Assembly (NCBI GenBank): GCA_963832965.1
Contig: CAWHVW010000001.1
Location: 248,001 to 312,000 of the forward strand
DNA: 64,000 bases
DNA from: CAWACP01 sp963832965
GTDB taxonomy: Bacteria; Acidobacteriota; Terriglobia; Bryobacterales; Bryobacteraceae
Direction: 5' to 3'
A program made the translations under genes and the position numbers. Numbering within the stretch: the stretch's first letter is position 1; the number at the start of each line of letters is the position of its first letter. This document shows positions 16,915-25,926 of the stretch, in pieces. The notes beneath the pieces are model-generated. The model made no database searches and was not told where the DNA came from. It saw only the letters and a program-made list of their open reading frames with translations.

Positions 16915-18405
16915 ATGAACCTGTTCGGGGAAACCTTGTCTATTGGCAGTGGGATTTTCCTTTTGTTGGCGCTGGGGATGGCTCTCAGCTTCGAGTTCGT
17001 GAACGGATTTCACGACACCGCGAACGCCGTTGCAACGGTTATATACACGCACTCTCTTAAACCGATGGTGGCCGTGGTCTGGTCCGGCTGCTGGAATCTG
17101 ATCGGCGTCCTCACGTCCAGCGGCGCGGTGGCCTTCGGAATACTCGCGTTGCTGCCCGTGGAACTGGTGTTGAACGTCGGCTCGGGCGCGGGATTTGCCA
17201 TGGTCTTCGCCCTGCTGATTTCGGCCATCATCTGGAACCTCGGCACCTGGTACCTGGGTCTGCCCGCCTCCAGCTCGCACACCCTGGTCGGAGCCATCAT
17301 GGGCGTCGGGCTGGCCAATTCCTGGTATGGCGGGGCCCATACCTTCGGCGAGGGAATCAACTGGTCCAAGGCATCCGAGGTGGGCATGTCGCTGCTCGTT
17401 TCTCCCATCGTGGGTTTTGTCTGCTCGGCGTTGCTCTTATTGCTTTTCAAGCTGCTGGTCAAACGCAAGGATCTGTACGAAGCTCCAGAGAAGGATAAGG
17501 CGCCGCCGCTGTGGATTCGCTCATTGCTGGTGCTCACCTGCACCGGTGTCAGCTTCGCTCACGGGTCCAACGACGGCCAGAAGGGCATGGGGCTCATCAT
17601 GCTCATCCTGGTCGGAATCCTGCCGCTTACTTTCGCCGTCGACCTGGGCACCAGCCAGGCCTCGATCAAGGACCTTTCCGACACCACCGAAACCATCTCC
17701 TTCCAGATGGACCGTCACGCGCCCGGCGTTGCCATGGGCGGCTATCAGATCGCCGCGGACGAATTGTCGGCGTATCTGAAAACCACCGGCAAAGTGAAGG
17801 ATCGTACCTTCGCGGCCATCGGAACCAAGTGCCGCGAAATCTCCGACATTCTGACCGACAAGACCAGCCTCAGCCAGTTGAACGCCGATCAGCGCAAGAT
17901 TCTCCGCAGCGATTTGTACCTGACCTCCGAATCCCTCGGCAAACTGATCAAACAGAAGAAGCTGGACGACCCGGCTGAGCTGAAGAGCGTAAAGAAGCTG
18001 AAGTCCAACATGGACAAAGTCACCAAGTTCCTCCCGGTTTGGGTGAAAGTCGCAGTGGCGCTGGCTCTGGGTCTCGGCACCATGATCGGATGGAAGCGAA
18101 TCGTCGTGACCGTCGGCGAAAAAATCGGTAAGGAGCACCTGACCTACGCCCAAGGCGCTTCTGCGGAACTGGTGGCCATGGCGACCATTATGGCCGCCGA
18201 CCAATTGGGCCTCCCGGTGAGTACCACACACGTGCTCTCCTCCGGCGTCGCCGGCACCATGTTCGCGAACCGCTCCGGACTGCAAATGGAAACCGTGCGA
18301 AACCTCCTCCTCGCGTGGGTTCTGACATTGCCTGTTTGTGTCTTGCTGGGCGCGGGAATTTTTGCGTTCGGCCTCAACGTCCTGCTACGTTTCGGCATCA
18401 AGTAG
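16915..18405 (+). CDS. pit: Inorganic phosphate transporter, Pit family
   Basis: This 496-residue protein starts at the ATG at 16915, which has a strong GGAGG five bases upstream. The PiT signatures appear twice: GFHDTANAVATVIYT in the first half and SFAHGSNDGQKGMG in the second. There are about ten hydrophobic segments and a central soluble insert (~residues 250-375, KDLSDTTETISF onward) as in PitA-like proteins. It imports phosphate (as metal-phosphate) driven by the proton gradient at the inner membrane. A strong hairpin follows the stop codon, so it is probably monocistronic. No phoU/DUF47 partner gene is seen immediately upstream. Confidence 0.93.
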   Translation: MNLFGETLSIGSGIFLLLALGMALSFEFVNGFHDTANAVATVIYTHSLKPMVAVVWSGCWNLIGVLTSSGAVAFGILALLPVELVLNVGSGAGFAMVFALLISAIIWNLGTWYLGLPASSSHTLVGAIMGVGLANSWYGGAHTFGEGINWSKASEVGMSLLVSPIVGFVCSALLLLLFKLLVKRKDLYEAPEKDKAPPLWIRSLLVLTCTGVSFAHGSNDGQKGMGLIMLILVGILPLTFAVDLGTSQASIKDLSDTTETISFQMDRHAPGVAMGGYQIAADELSAYLKTTGKVKDRTFAAIGTKCREISDILTDKTSLSQLNADQRKILRSDLYLTSESLGKLIKQKKLDDPAELKSVKKLKSNMDKVTKFLPVWVKVAVALALGLGTMIGWKRIVVTVGEKIGKEHLTYAQGASAELVAMATIMAADQLGLPVSTTHVLSSGVAGTMFANRSGLQMETVRNLLLAWVLTLPVCVLLGAGIFAFGLNVLLRFGIK

Positions 18406-18414
18406 TTTTGCCAA

Positions 18415-18450
18415 CTGTCGCGGCTCGGCTTTCCGGGCGAGCCGCGACAG
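18415..18450 (+). terminator. Strong hairpin after pit
   Basis: CTGTCGCGGCTCG and CGAGCCGCGACAG form a perfect 13-bp stem around a 10-nt loop, starting nine bases after the pit stop codon. There is no long T-tract, so it may end transcription inefficiently or only protect the mRNA 3' end. Confidence 0.65.
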
Positions 18451-18547
18451 CTCAGTCCGCCTTTCTGCAAGCGTCTTCGTCATTCATCCCCGCATAACCG
18501 TACCGTCATTAGCGCGCAATAGTCCGATGGTAGTCTTCCTTGGTGCC

Positions 18548-18684
18548 TAACAGGCTGCTGAAAAAGCCCGAAAACCGCTTGTTTACACGCGCGGCTCGGA
18601 AACGTAGCTACGTGTTCGCAGGTGGTTACCGAACCGCGACGGTGACGGAGCGGGGGCCAGATAGCCTTTTTCAGCATCCTGTTA
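18548..18684. mobile_element. MITE-like element with 19-bp terminal inverted repeats
   Basis: The ends read TAACAGGCTGCTGAAAAAG (18548-18566) and, on the opposite strand from 18684, TAACAGGATGCTGAAAAAG: one mismatch in 19. TA is present at both outer borders, as would be left by a TA-targeting (IS630/Tc1-like) transposase. At 137 bp it has no coding capacity. Inside it, 18629-18654 carries a motif also found at 32086-32111. The MITE identity is inference; the inverted repeat is directly visible. Confidence 0.6.
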
Positions 18685-18745
18685 AACCGGAACCCCGCCG
18701 GCTAGTCCTTACTTCAGTGCTGTCTCACAAACTCTAGGAGAGCGA

Positions 18746-20443
18746 ATGCGCAAATTTTTATCGGTGCTCACAACGGAAGCGATGATTGCATACTGCCTGC
18801 TTGGGCCGAGTGCAGCCAGCGCCCAGACCGCCACGCCATTGGAAGGTCCCATCACGCCCATCACACATCTGGTCGTGATCTTTCAGGAGAATGTCTCGTT
18901 CGATCACTATTTCGCGACCTACCCGTACGCGGCGAATCCGGATGGCGAGCCCGCCTTCGTCGCCCTGCCGAACACGGCCCGAGTCAACGGACTGTCGGGT
19001 GGCCTCATGACGCGCAATCCGAATTCGCTCAACGCGAAAAACGGAACCGGGATGACCGGACCGTTCCGCCTGGATCGAACGGAGGCCTCGACCGCCGACC
19101 AGGACCACGATTACACCCCGGAACAAGCTGCATCGAATTCCGGCGTCATGGATCTTTTCCCCATGTCCACCGGAACCGCTGGTCCCCCGCCGAATAGCTC
19201 GCAGGGGGCCAATACCGGCCTCGTGATGGGCTACTACGACGGCAACACAGTGACGGCTCTGTGGTACTACGCGCAGCATTATGCGATGAGCGACAACTCG
19301 TTTGGCACCACCTACGGACCCTCCACGGTCGGCGCAGTCAATCTGGTTTCGGGGCAGACCAACGGCGTCATCAACAATACCAACGGAACCGGTTCCGTCA
19401 CCGAAGACGGCAACGGCGGATTAACCGATACCAGCGACGCCGATCCGGCGGGCGATGTGTGCTCCACCACCACCGGCGAGACGTTCTCCATGAGCGGTGA
19501 AAATATCGGAGACCTTCTGAACGCCGCCGGCATAAGCTGGGGCTTCTTTGAAGGTGGATTCGATCTTACCCAGACCAACGCGAATGGAACCACTGGTTGC
19601 AGCCGCTCCACCACTTCGTTGATTACCGGAACGAAGAAGGCCGACTACATCCCCCACCACCAGCCCTTCCAATACTACGCGTCCACCGCGAACCCGAAGC
19701 ACACGCGGCCCACCTCCATGATGACGGTGGGACAAGCGGGCGACCCCGGCAATCACCAGTACGACATCAGCGATTTCTACAACGCCGTGCTCGCCGGGAA
19801 CTTCCCAGCCGTCTCCTTCCTGAAGGCTCCCGGCTTCCAGGATGGCCACGCCGGCTATTCGGATCCTCTCGATGAGCAGCAGTTCATCGTCCACACCATC
19901 AATCTTCTGCAGAGCCTCCCGAGCTGGTCCCAGACCGCGGTCGTCATCGCCTACGACGATTCCGACGGCTGGTACGATCACCAGATTGGCCCCGTGGTAA
20001 ATCAATCCAGCACGGCCTCCGACGCTCTCACCGGAACGAGCGCCTGCGGCAGCGGTACGTCGGCCCTGGCCGGCGTCGCGGGCAGTGGCACGCTGCACGC
20101 TCAGGGTCGTTGCGGCTATGGCCCCCGCCTCCCCATGATGGCAATCTCGCCATGGGCGCGCGTGAACTACGTGGACCACGTGGTCCTGGATCAAACTTCC
20201 ATCATCCGCTTCGTGGAAGACAACTGGTTGAATGGCCAACGCATCAGCGGTGGTTCGTTTGACAGCGTGGCCAATTCGATCGACGGCATGTTCGATTGGA
20301 GCGCGCCCACCAACGCCACGTTCACGCTCAGCGAGGAGAGCGGCGAAATCGTCAGTTACACCGGCGTTCCGGCTTCCCAGGTTCCGTCGCCGCTGGTCGC
20401 CAGAAAGAGGAGCTCGACTGGTTCGACTGGTTCCTCGAGATAG
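18746..20443 (+). CDS. Secreted phosphoesterase (phospholipase C / acid phosphatase AcpA-like)
   Basis: The 565-residue product has a signal peptide ending near SAASAQ. The family hallmark (PF04185 type) is seen early: HLVVIFQENVSFDHYFATYP, where the E-N and the D/H-Y residues bind the catalytic metal. Later features are TALWYYAQHYAMSDNSFGTTYGPS, AVVIAYDDSDGWYDHQ and RLPMMAISPWAR, all typical of this family. It would cleave phosphomonoesters or phospholipid head groups outside the inner membrane. The ATG has an AGGAG six bases upstream. It lies 340 bp after pit, suggesting but not proving a phosphate-scavenging neighbourhood, and 60 bp before a multicopper oxidase on the same strand. Confidence 0.88.
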   Translation: MRKFLSVLTTEAMIAYCLLGPSAASAQTATPLEGPITPITHLVVIFQENVSFDHYFATYPYAANPDGEPAFVALPNTARVNGLSGGLMTRNPNSLNAKNGTGMTGPFRLDRTEASTADQDHDYTPEQAASNSGVMDLFPMSTGTAGPPPNSSQGANTGLVMGYYDGNTVTALWYYAQHYAMSDNSFGTTYGPSTVGAVNLVSGQTNGVINNTNGTGSVTEDGNGGLTDTSDADPAGDVCSTTTGETFSMSGENIGDLLNAAGISWGFFEGGFDLTQTNANGTTGCSRSTTSLITGTKKADYIPHHQPFQYYASTANPKHTRPTSMMTVGQAGDPGNHQYDISDFYNAVLAGNFPAVSFLKAPGFQDGHAGYSDPLDEQQFIVHTINLLQSLPSWSQTAVVIAYDDSDGWYDHQIGPVVNQSSTASDALTGTSACGSGTSALAGVAGSGTLHAQGRCGYGPRLPMMAISPWARVNYVDHVVLDQTSIIRFVEDNWLNGQRISGGSFDSVANSIDGMFDWSAPTNATFTLSEESGEIVSYTGVPASQVPSPLVARKRSSTGSTGSSR

Positions 20444-20503
20444 ACGTAAACTGGTTCCAGATACTCAACGGAGGGCGCGCAGACGTAATGTGCGGGATTC
20501 CTT

Positions 20504-22075
20504 TTGACATCGATCTCCCGGCGAAGAATCCTTCAATACGGCACTGCGGTCTGCGCGCTCACCGGCTCCCCCTCCCGGGCCGCCTCGCTCAATCCCGATT
20601 CGCTCGCTAAGTTCGTCGATCCGCTGCCCATCCCCGCCGTGGCCAGGAGCCGTGGCCACCGGCCCGTTCCGGGACATCCTGCGGTTCAGGCGGAGCTCTA
20701 CCGGATCGCCATGCGCGAAGTCTTTTCAAAATTGCATCGTGATCTGCCGCCCGCGCGCCTGTGGAGTTATGGCGGATCCGTTCCGGGCCCGACGCTGGAG
20801 ATGCGAAGAGGCCAGGGAGCCTTCGTCGAATGGGTCAACGAACTTCCCCTGAAGCATTTTCTTCCCATCGATTACACCATTCACGGCGCTGAGCGCGACA
20901 AGCCGCAAGTCCGCGCGGTAACCCACGTCCATGGCGCGAGAGTCGCTCCGGGCGATGACGGCTACCCGGTGGATTGGTACGTGCCCGGCAAATCGGCTAC
21001 CTATTACTACCCCAATCAGCAGGAACCGGCCATGTTGTGGTACCACGACCACGCCATGGGCATTAATCGTTTGAACATCTATGCCGGGTTGTTCGGGCTG
21101 TTCCTGGTTCGCGATGAATTGGAAGACGCCCTCAATCTTCCCGCCGGCCCATATGAGATTCCTCTGGCCATCTGCGACCGTCAGATCACCACCGACGGCC
21201 AGTTGGAGTACCCTGTGTCCGGCCAGCCGGACGCGCCCTGGGTTCCCGAGGTCTTCGGAGAAGCCTTCCTTATCAACGGCAAGCTTTTCCCGTTCGTGGA
21301 TGTCGAGCCGCGCAAATACCGCTTCCGCATCATCAACGTCAGCAACGGACGATTTCTGAATCTCTACCTCTCTGATCGCGTCCCGATGCGGCAGATCGGC
21401 ACCGACCAGGGTCTTTTACCCGCGCCAATTGATGTCGAGCGATTGCAGCTCGCTCCCGCCGAACGCGTTGACGTGGTGGTGGATTTTGCGCCGTACGCGG
21501 GCAAGGAGATTCTGTTACACGACAGCTCGTTCGATTTGCTGCAAATCCGCGTGGCCAAAGCACGCCAGCGCGAAGACACCAGTGTGATCCCCACTACCCT
21601 CCGCCCGATTGTGAAGATTCCGGAATCGGCCGCCGTCCGTACCCGTGAGCTCGCTCTCATCGAGCAGAAAACTCTCGCCGGCGAATCCATGATCATGCTG
21701 CTGAACGGCGCTCATTGGGATATGCCGGTGACGGAAAAACCCGTGCTGGACTCGGTGGAAATCTGGTCCCTCATTAACGTCACCGACGACACCCACCCGA
21801 TCCACCTGCACCTGGTGCGATTTCAGATTCTGGATCGCAGGCGCATCGATGCCTTCGACTATCAGAACACCGGGAAACTGCGCTACACCGGCCCGCTGAT
21901 TCCTCCCTCGCCATCCGAAGCCGGCTGGAAGGACACCGTTCGCGCGGATTCGAAGATGGTCACTCGCATCATCGTCAAGTTCGAAGGCTATCTCGGGCGC
22001 TACGTGTGGCACTGCCATATCCTCGAGCATGAAGACAACGAAATGATGCGGCCTTACGAAGTCGTGCCCGCGTGA
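20504..22075 (+). CDS. Tat-exported multicopper oxidase (CotA/bilirubin oxidase-like)
   Basis: This 523-residue protein starts at a TTG at 20504 with a GGGA seven bases upstream. The N-terminus SRRRILQYG is a twin-arginine-type signal, fitting export of a folded copper enzyme. Copper ligands are visible in order: HVHG (141-144), WYHDHAMG (HDH at 181-183), HPIHLH (from 431) and HCHILEHEDNEMM (HCH at 503-505). These form the trinuclear centre and the type 1 site, with a methionine-rich end. Such enzymes oxidise phenols, bilirubin, Mn(II) or Cu(I) with O2; the substrate is not predictable. It sits 60 bp after the phosphoesterase and may share its transcript. Confidence 0.92.
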   Translation: MTSISRRRILQYGTAVCALTGSPSRAASLNPDSLAKFVDPLPIPAVARSRGHRPVPGHPAVQAELYRIAMREVFSKLHRDLPPARLWSYGGSVPGPTLEMRRGQGAFVEWVNELPLKHFLPIDYTIHGAERDKPQVRAVTHVHGARVAPGDDGYPVDWYVPGKSATYYYPNQQEPAMLWYHDHAMGINRLNIYAGLFGLFLVRDELEDALNLPAGPYEIPLAICDRQITTDGQLEYPVSGQPDAPWVPEVFGEAFLINGKLFPFVDVEPRKYRFRIINVSNGRFLNLYLSDRVPMRQIGTDQGLLPAPIDVERLQLAPAERVDVVVDFAPYAGKEILLHDSSFDLLQIRVAKARQREDTSVIPTTLRPIVKIPESAAVRTRELALIEQKTLAGESMIMLLNGAHWDMPVTEKPVLDSVEIWSLINVTDDTHPIHLHLVRFQILDRRRIDAFDYQNTGKLRYTGPLIPPSPSEAGWKDTVRADSKMVTRIIVKFEGYLGRYVWHCHILEHEDNEMMRPYEVVPA

Positions 22076-22157
22076 TTTGCCATCGGATTTTCACATCCGC
22101 GTTATGAACGCCTGCCATACTGCGTGGGCAACACCATCCACAACCAGGAGACCACGA

Positions 22158-22373
22158 ATGTCCACCGAAATTGCCGACCATCATCACAAAGCCGCTGAGC
22201 ATCACGAACACGCGGCCACCCATCACCGCAAGGCCGCCGAGCACCACGCCGCGGGCGATCACGAAAAAGCCGGGCACCACGCGCATATAGCGAGTGGCCA
22301 TCATCATCAGGCGCTGCACCACGCGGTCGAGGCCAGCAAACACCACGCCAACGAGCACGGCCACCACGAATAG
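22158..22373 (+). CDS. Small histidine-rich protein
   Basis: The 71-residue product starts at an ATG seven bases after AGGAG. Nearly a third of its residues are His, arranged in short units such as HHKAAEHHEHAA and HHRKAAEHHAA, which would form an amphipathic helix with metal-binding faces. No signal peptide is seen, so it is probably cytoplasmic. Small proteins of this kind are annotated in soil bacteria but their function is not established; metal buffering is a reasonable guess. It follows a multicopper oxidase on the same strand, which fits a metal-related role. Confidence 0.75.
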   Translation: MSTEIADHHHKAAEHHEHAATHHRKAAEHHAAGDHEKAGHHAHIASGHHHQALHHAVEASKHHANEHGHHE

Positions 22374-22414
22374 CCGCGAGCTCGGGTTTAGTTCATGTTG
22401 GGGAAGGCAAGTGG

Positions 22415-22433
22415 CGCAGCGCCATGCGCTGCG
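22415..22433. repeat. Extragenic hairpin, family copy 1
   Basis: CGCAGCGC-CAT-GCGCTGCG forms an 8-bp perfect stem with a 3-nt loop, preceded by GTGG and followed by TCTCAC. The same design recurs at 22597, 63632 and 63667. It lies downstream of the His-rich gene. Confidence 0.7.
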
Positions 22434-22596
22434 TCTCACCCCAGCCTGATGTGGCCGACGGTGCCAATGCGGAAACAGTCCTCATGCGTGAGCTTGCCGG
22501 GGTAAATCAGTTATCCGGCCTCGGCCAAACGCGTATAGATCCGCGATCGGTATTTGCGTGCCGTCGGCAGCCTCGTTACAGAAGGATGAGAAGTGG

Positions 22597-22619
22597 GGCA
22601 GGGCCGTGCCCTGCCTTTT
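22597..22619 (+). terminator. Hairpin with T-tail, family copy 2
   Basis: GGCAGGGC-CGT-GCCCTGCC followed directly by TTTT fits a rho-independent terminator on the plus strand. It has the same GTGG + 8-bp arms + 3-nt loop layout as the copies at 22415 and 63632. Confidence 0.6.
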
Positions 22620-22634
22620 CGCTACGCTGAGATT

Positions 22635-22841
22635 GTGAAGGTATCACGCATCTCGAAAATCGCCGGCTTCAGTCTGGTGGGCTTCGCGGTGGGGGCCGTC
22701 GCGGCCAACAAAGTCAACGTCGGCCCGCTGATCTCGCAGGCGGCGGGGTTTGCGGGTGCGTTCATCGGGACGCTCGTGGCTCGCCGAAAGGCCCCGGGAG
22801 AGCGTCCACCAAACCAGAAAGACGAACCACCCCAGGCCTGA
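22635..22841 (+). CDS. Small hypothetical protein with one or two membrane segments
   Basis: The GTG at 22635 is the likely start and gives 68 residues. The hydrophobic stretch KIAGFSLVGFAVGAVAANK is followed by a second weaker one, AAGFAGAFIGTLVARR, and a polar Pro-rich tail. No family is recognised and no strong ribosome binding site is seen. It begins right after a terminator-like hairpin, so it would need its own promoter. Coding status is moderately uncertain. Confidence 0.4.
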   Translation: MKVSRISKIAGFSLVGFAVGAVAANKVNVGPLISQAAGFAGAFIGTLVARRKAPGERPPNQKDEPPQA

Positions 22842-22856
22842 CTGGCTTGTAACGCG

Positions 22857-23275
22857 CTATTCATCCCTCAGCGCCGTCATCGGGTCGATCCGCGATGCCC
22901 GCCGCGCCGGCGCCCAACACGCCAAACCCGCCACCAGAAGCAGCATGAAGACCACTGTTGAGATCGCCGCCGGGTCGCGCGGTTGGGTCCCGAACAGGAA
23001 ACCGCTGATCAGTTTTCCCGCCGCCAACGCACCCGCCACTCCCACCGCTAACCCGCCAAGCACCGGTTGAATTCCCTGCCGCAACACCAGCAACGAAACT
23101 TGCGACGCTTGCGCGCCCAACGCAATTCGAATCCCCATCTCGCTCGTCCTCCGGGCAACGCTGTAGGAGATCACCCCGTAGATCCCGAGGCACGCCAATA
23201 GCAGGGCCCCTCCAGCGAACGCGCCTGCCAGCAATGTCTGGAATCTTCGGCTGCCTGTCGACTTCGACAGGATCT
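22857..23275 (-). pseudogene. C-terminal remnant of an ADOP/MacB-type FtsX permease
   Basis: About 135 codons match the C-terminal FtsX domain of acidobacterial ABC permeases: STGSRRFQTLLAGAFAGGALL, then CLGIYGVISYSVARRTSEMGIRIALGA, and the tail PARRASRIDPMTALRDE. Upstream of ~23275 the frame stays open for ~50 codons but no longer resembles the family, and the N-terminal ~680 residues of such proteins are missing. The frame is intact within the fragment. Compare the full-length paralogue at 29495-31984, which ends in a near-identical RRAASIDPMRALRAE. Confidence 0.8.
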
Positions 23276-23687
23276 GAAAGCGGCCGCCCATACGCCGTTC
23301 AAGGCGCCCACGACAACACTTCAGGTAGGCAAGCGCTTTTGCGGCGGGATTGCTCCTATTGGGACCGCCCGGGCGGAGCAAGGCGCAGTCGCGGAATCGG
23401 CCAGCATCCTGTATCGTTGGAATCAAATACTGATCTCCGCGGTGGAGGGCGAAAGTAAGGGCCGGGTGCTGTCGCGATGAAGCCGATCTTGAAATGGGCG
23501 GGGATGTCCGCGAGGCTGTGCATCAACCCGAGAGCCCGGGTTCATCGATCACATCAGCCAGCGCTACAAACCTCGGCGCAAGGCGAATGGGTCAAACCGG
23601 GAATGTCGGGCACTCGACTCCACCCCAGCCCCCAATCTTAGAAACGTGGGGACGGATGCCAGGCTCCTCGCGGAAGGCCTGGACTAA
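23276..23687. other. Gene-poor stretch between permease remnant and repeat protein
   Basis: No supported gene is seen. A plus-strand ATG at 23477 opens with MKPILKWAG, the N-terminal motif of DNA adenine methylases, but the following residues do not continue that family. It is at most a very short gene scrap. Confidence 0.4.
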
Positions 23688-25760
23688 TCACGGGGCGAAG
23701 TAGCCGAACAGATCCAGCACCAGTTGCGTGGCGCTGGACGGCTTCGCGGCGATGCTGCCGTTGGTGGTAGGGACAATCGCCATGTTGGACGTGATTGCGC
23801 CGTCGAGGGCGTTCAGCGTGGATGCCAGCGGCTCGGTTCCTCCCTGCGGCCACAATGTCAGGTAGCCCATGGGCCCCGGCGGCACCACGGTCGCGTTGAA
23901 CACGTATGCCTTTGCCGATGCCGGCGCTCCGCAGCCACTCGCCGTCACGTTGACGTCTTTCTCTCCGGTGAACGGCAGACTGCCTGGTGGCTGGCGTGTG
24001 TCCAGTACCCGGCAGGGGGTCAGGTTGTAGAGCGAGAGTCCACCCGTTCCCGGGGGCGCGAAGTAACCGTTGATGTCAATCACCAGATTCATGGCGTTGG
24101 TGGTGTAGATGTCCACTGACCCGCTGGACCCCGCCGGCACGATGGCCGCGTTGGCGGTGGTGGTCCCGGTTGGCGCGTTCAGCGTGGAGGCCAGCGGCAT
24201 GGTCTGGCCGGTGGGAAACGCCGTGAGGTAGCCCAGCGGTCCGGAAGGCACTGCGGTGAAATTCAACGAGTACGCCTGCGCGGTATCGGGCACATCGCAG
24301 GTGCTGGAGAGTATCGCGAAGGTGCGATCTTCGCCGGCGGTGAGCGAGGGCGACCCCATGGGGCCGTAACTTGACGAGCGGGTGTCGGCCAGGCGGCAAG
24401 GCGTGAGCGGATAGAACGCCAGCGCGCCCGAGGTTCCGGCCGGCACGAAATAGCCGTCGATGTCCAGCACCAGATTGGTAGCGTTAGTGGCGTATACGCT
24501 GATCGCTCCGCCGGTTCCCGCGGGCACGATGGCCGCGTTGGCTTTGATGCGCCCATCCTCCGAGTTCAACGTGGAGGCCACCGGTTGTGTTTCTCCAGTG
24601 GGCCACACGGTCAGGTAGCTCAGCTTGCCCTCCGGCACCACCGTGACGTTCAACGAGTAGGCGGTCGCGGTGGAAGGAATGGTGCAAGTGGTGCTGCTGG
24701 GAATCGTGAAATTACGGCTGCTCCCGCCCACCAGCGCCGGCGAGCCGAACTCGCCGTTGGAGGCCCGCGTGTCCACCAGCCGGCACGGCGTCACCGGTAC
24801 GAAGGCCGCGGGCTTGGACGACGAATAATCGAGCATCACCTGCGTCGCCGCCACTTGTCCACCGTAGCCGCATTGCGGCGTAAGGCCCGAGGCCGAATTG
24901 CTGATGGACCAGCTCGGATCGGAGATCTGGTCGAACTCGTCGTCATACAGCGCCAAATCTGAGAAAGTGAGGAAGCCATTCGGCGGGTAATCGCTGCATT
25001 GGGCAATGTTGTAAACCTCCAACGCGCCGGCGAACGCCCAATTGAACGTCTGCCCTTCACTCAGCGTATTGCTCAGCGTCGTGCTTTGCCCCGTGGACAC
25101 ATCCTCGCTTATCACGTTCCAGGTCGCGCAGGATAGCGTTCCCGCGCTGCAAGTGCTCCGCATGGTGCCCAGGATCTCGTCGCCCGCGCTGACGCTCACT
25201 GGCGAGCTCTCCACTGTAATGCCGTGCGGGCAGCAGTTCCAGCTGGCAATGCTCCACGCTTCGCCAAAATCATTATTCCAACCCAGCACTGGCTGAAGAA
25301 TGCTTACAACGTCTTTAAAATCCTCCAGGCCCGGAAAGAAAAACACGGTTTGGCCATCATCGGAAGCCGGATCCGGCGGCACCGTCCAGGTTGCCACCAG
25401 CTCGCCGTATGAGGTAGCCGTGGTGGCCGATGCAGATTCAATCCAGCTGTGGCTGATCGTCGGCGGCCCCGCCCCCGCGGCGCCTGCGGTTACCATCTCT
25501 CCACGGGCGGTGAAATGTGCATGACCGCAAGCCGGGACGTTCTCGATAGTTCCATCCGCGTGTTGGACAGAAAGCCCATCCGCCAGCAGAGTCTCCGCCT
25601 GCGCCAGGTGTCGAACACAGGATTCATGAAAGTAGCCGAACGGCGTGATCACATATCCGTCCGGAACTCCCGCCGGGCGGCTCGGTCGCGCCGGCGCCTG
25701 AGCCATGGTCGATGCAAGAGATGCCACGAACAAGCTCACTATGGACGTTAGATGAAACAC
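23688..25760 (-). CDS. Secreted protein: beta-sandwich-like N-domain plus three TPCR-LDTR repeats
   Basis: The GTG at 25760 is preferred because GAGGGA lies eight bases upstream and a signal peptide (HLTSIVSLFVASLASTMAQA) then begins at once; ATG at 25826 and TTG at 25853 are alternatives. The product has ~690 residues. After the signal, residues ~30-310 form a domain with SHSWIESASATT and TWTVPPDPASDDGQTVFFFPGLE, resembling the jelly-roll of G1-like or lectin-like secreted proteins. Three repeats of ~115-120 residues then follow (about 24430-24810, 24055-24430 and 23688-24045), each running from TPCR-(L/V)-x-DTR to D-x-x-GYF. Such repeats are common on secreted acidobacterial and actinobacterial proteins; their function is unknown. 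Confidence 0.75.
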   Translation of the reverse strand: MFHLTSIVSLFVASLASTMAQAPARPSRPAGVPDGYVITPFGYFHESCVRHLAQAETLLADGLSVQHADGTIENVPACGHAHFTARGEMVTAGAAGAGPPTISHSWIESASATTATSYGELVATWTVPPDPASDDGQTVFFFPGLEDFKDVVSILQPVLGWNNDFGEAWSIASWNCCPHGITVESSPVSVSAGDEILGTMRSTCSAGTLSCATWNVISEDVSTGQSTTLSNTLSEGQTFNWAFAGALEVYNIAQCSDYPPNGFLTFSDLALYDDEFDQISDPSWSISNSASGLTPQCGYGGQVAATQVMLDYSSSKPAAFVPVTPCRLVDTRASNGEFGSPALVGGSSRNFTIPSSTTCTIPSTATAYSLNVTVVPEGKLSYLTVWPTGETQPVASTLNSEDGRIKANAAIVPAGTGGAISVYATNATNLVLDIDGYFVPAGTSGALAFYPLTPCRLADTRSSSYGPMGSPSLTAGEDRTFAILSSTCDVPDTAQAYSLNFTAVPSGPLGYLTAFPTGQTMPLASTLNAPTGTTTANAAIVPAGSSGSVDIYTTNAMNLVIDINGYFAPPGTGGLSLYNLTPCRVLDTRQPPGSLPFTGEKDVNVTASGCGAPASAKAYVFNATVVPPGPMGYLTLWPQGGTEPLASTLNALDGAITSNMAIVPTTNGSIAAKPSSATQLVLDLFGYFAP

Positions 25761-25926
25761 CCGAGACGTCCCTCGGTGTAACACCGGTAGACGAGCGCCG
25801 AATTGGCTATGCTTCGGATCCACCATGGACAGCCTGTCTAGGTCTATCGGCAATTGTAATTGGGGGCTTTAGTAATCCATGCCGTTCGCGCGTCCGGGTG
25901 GGGGAGAGACTGGCTATACTGGCCCG

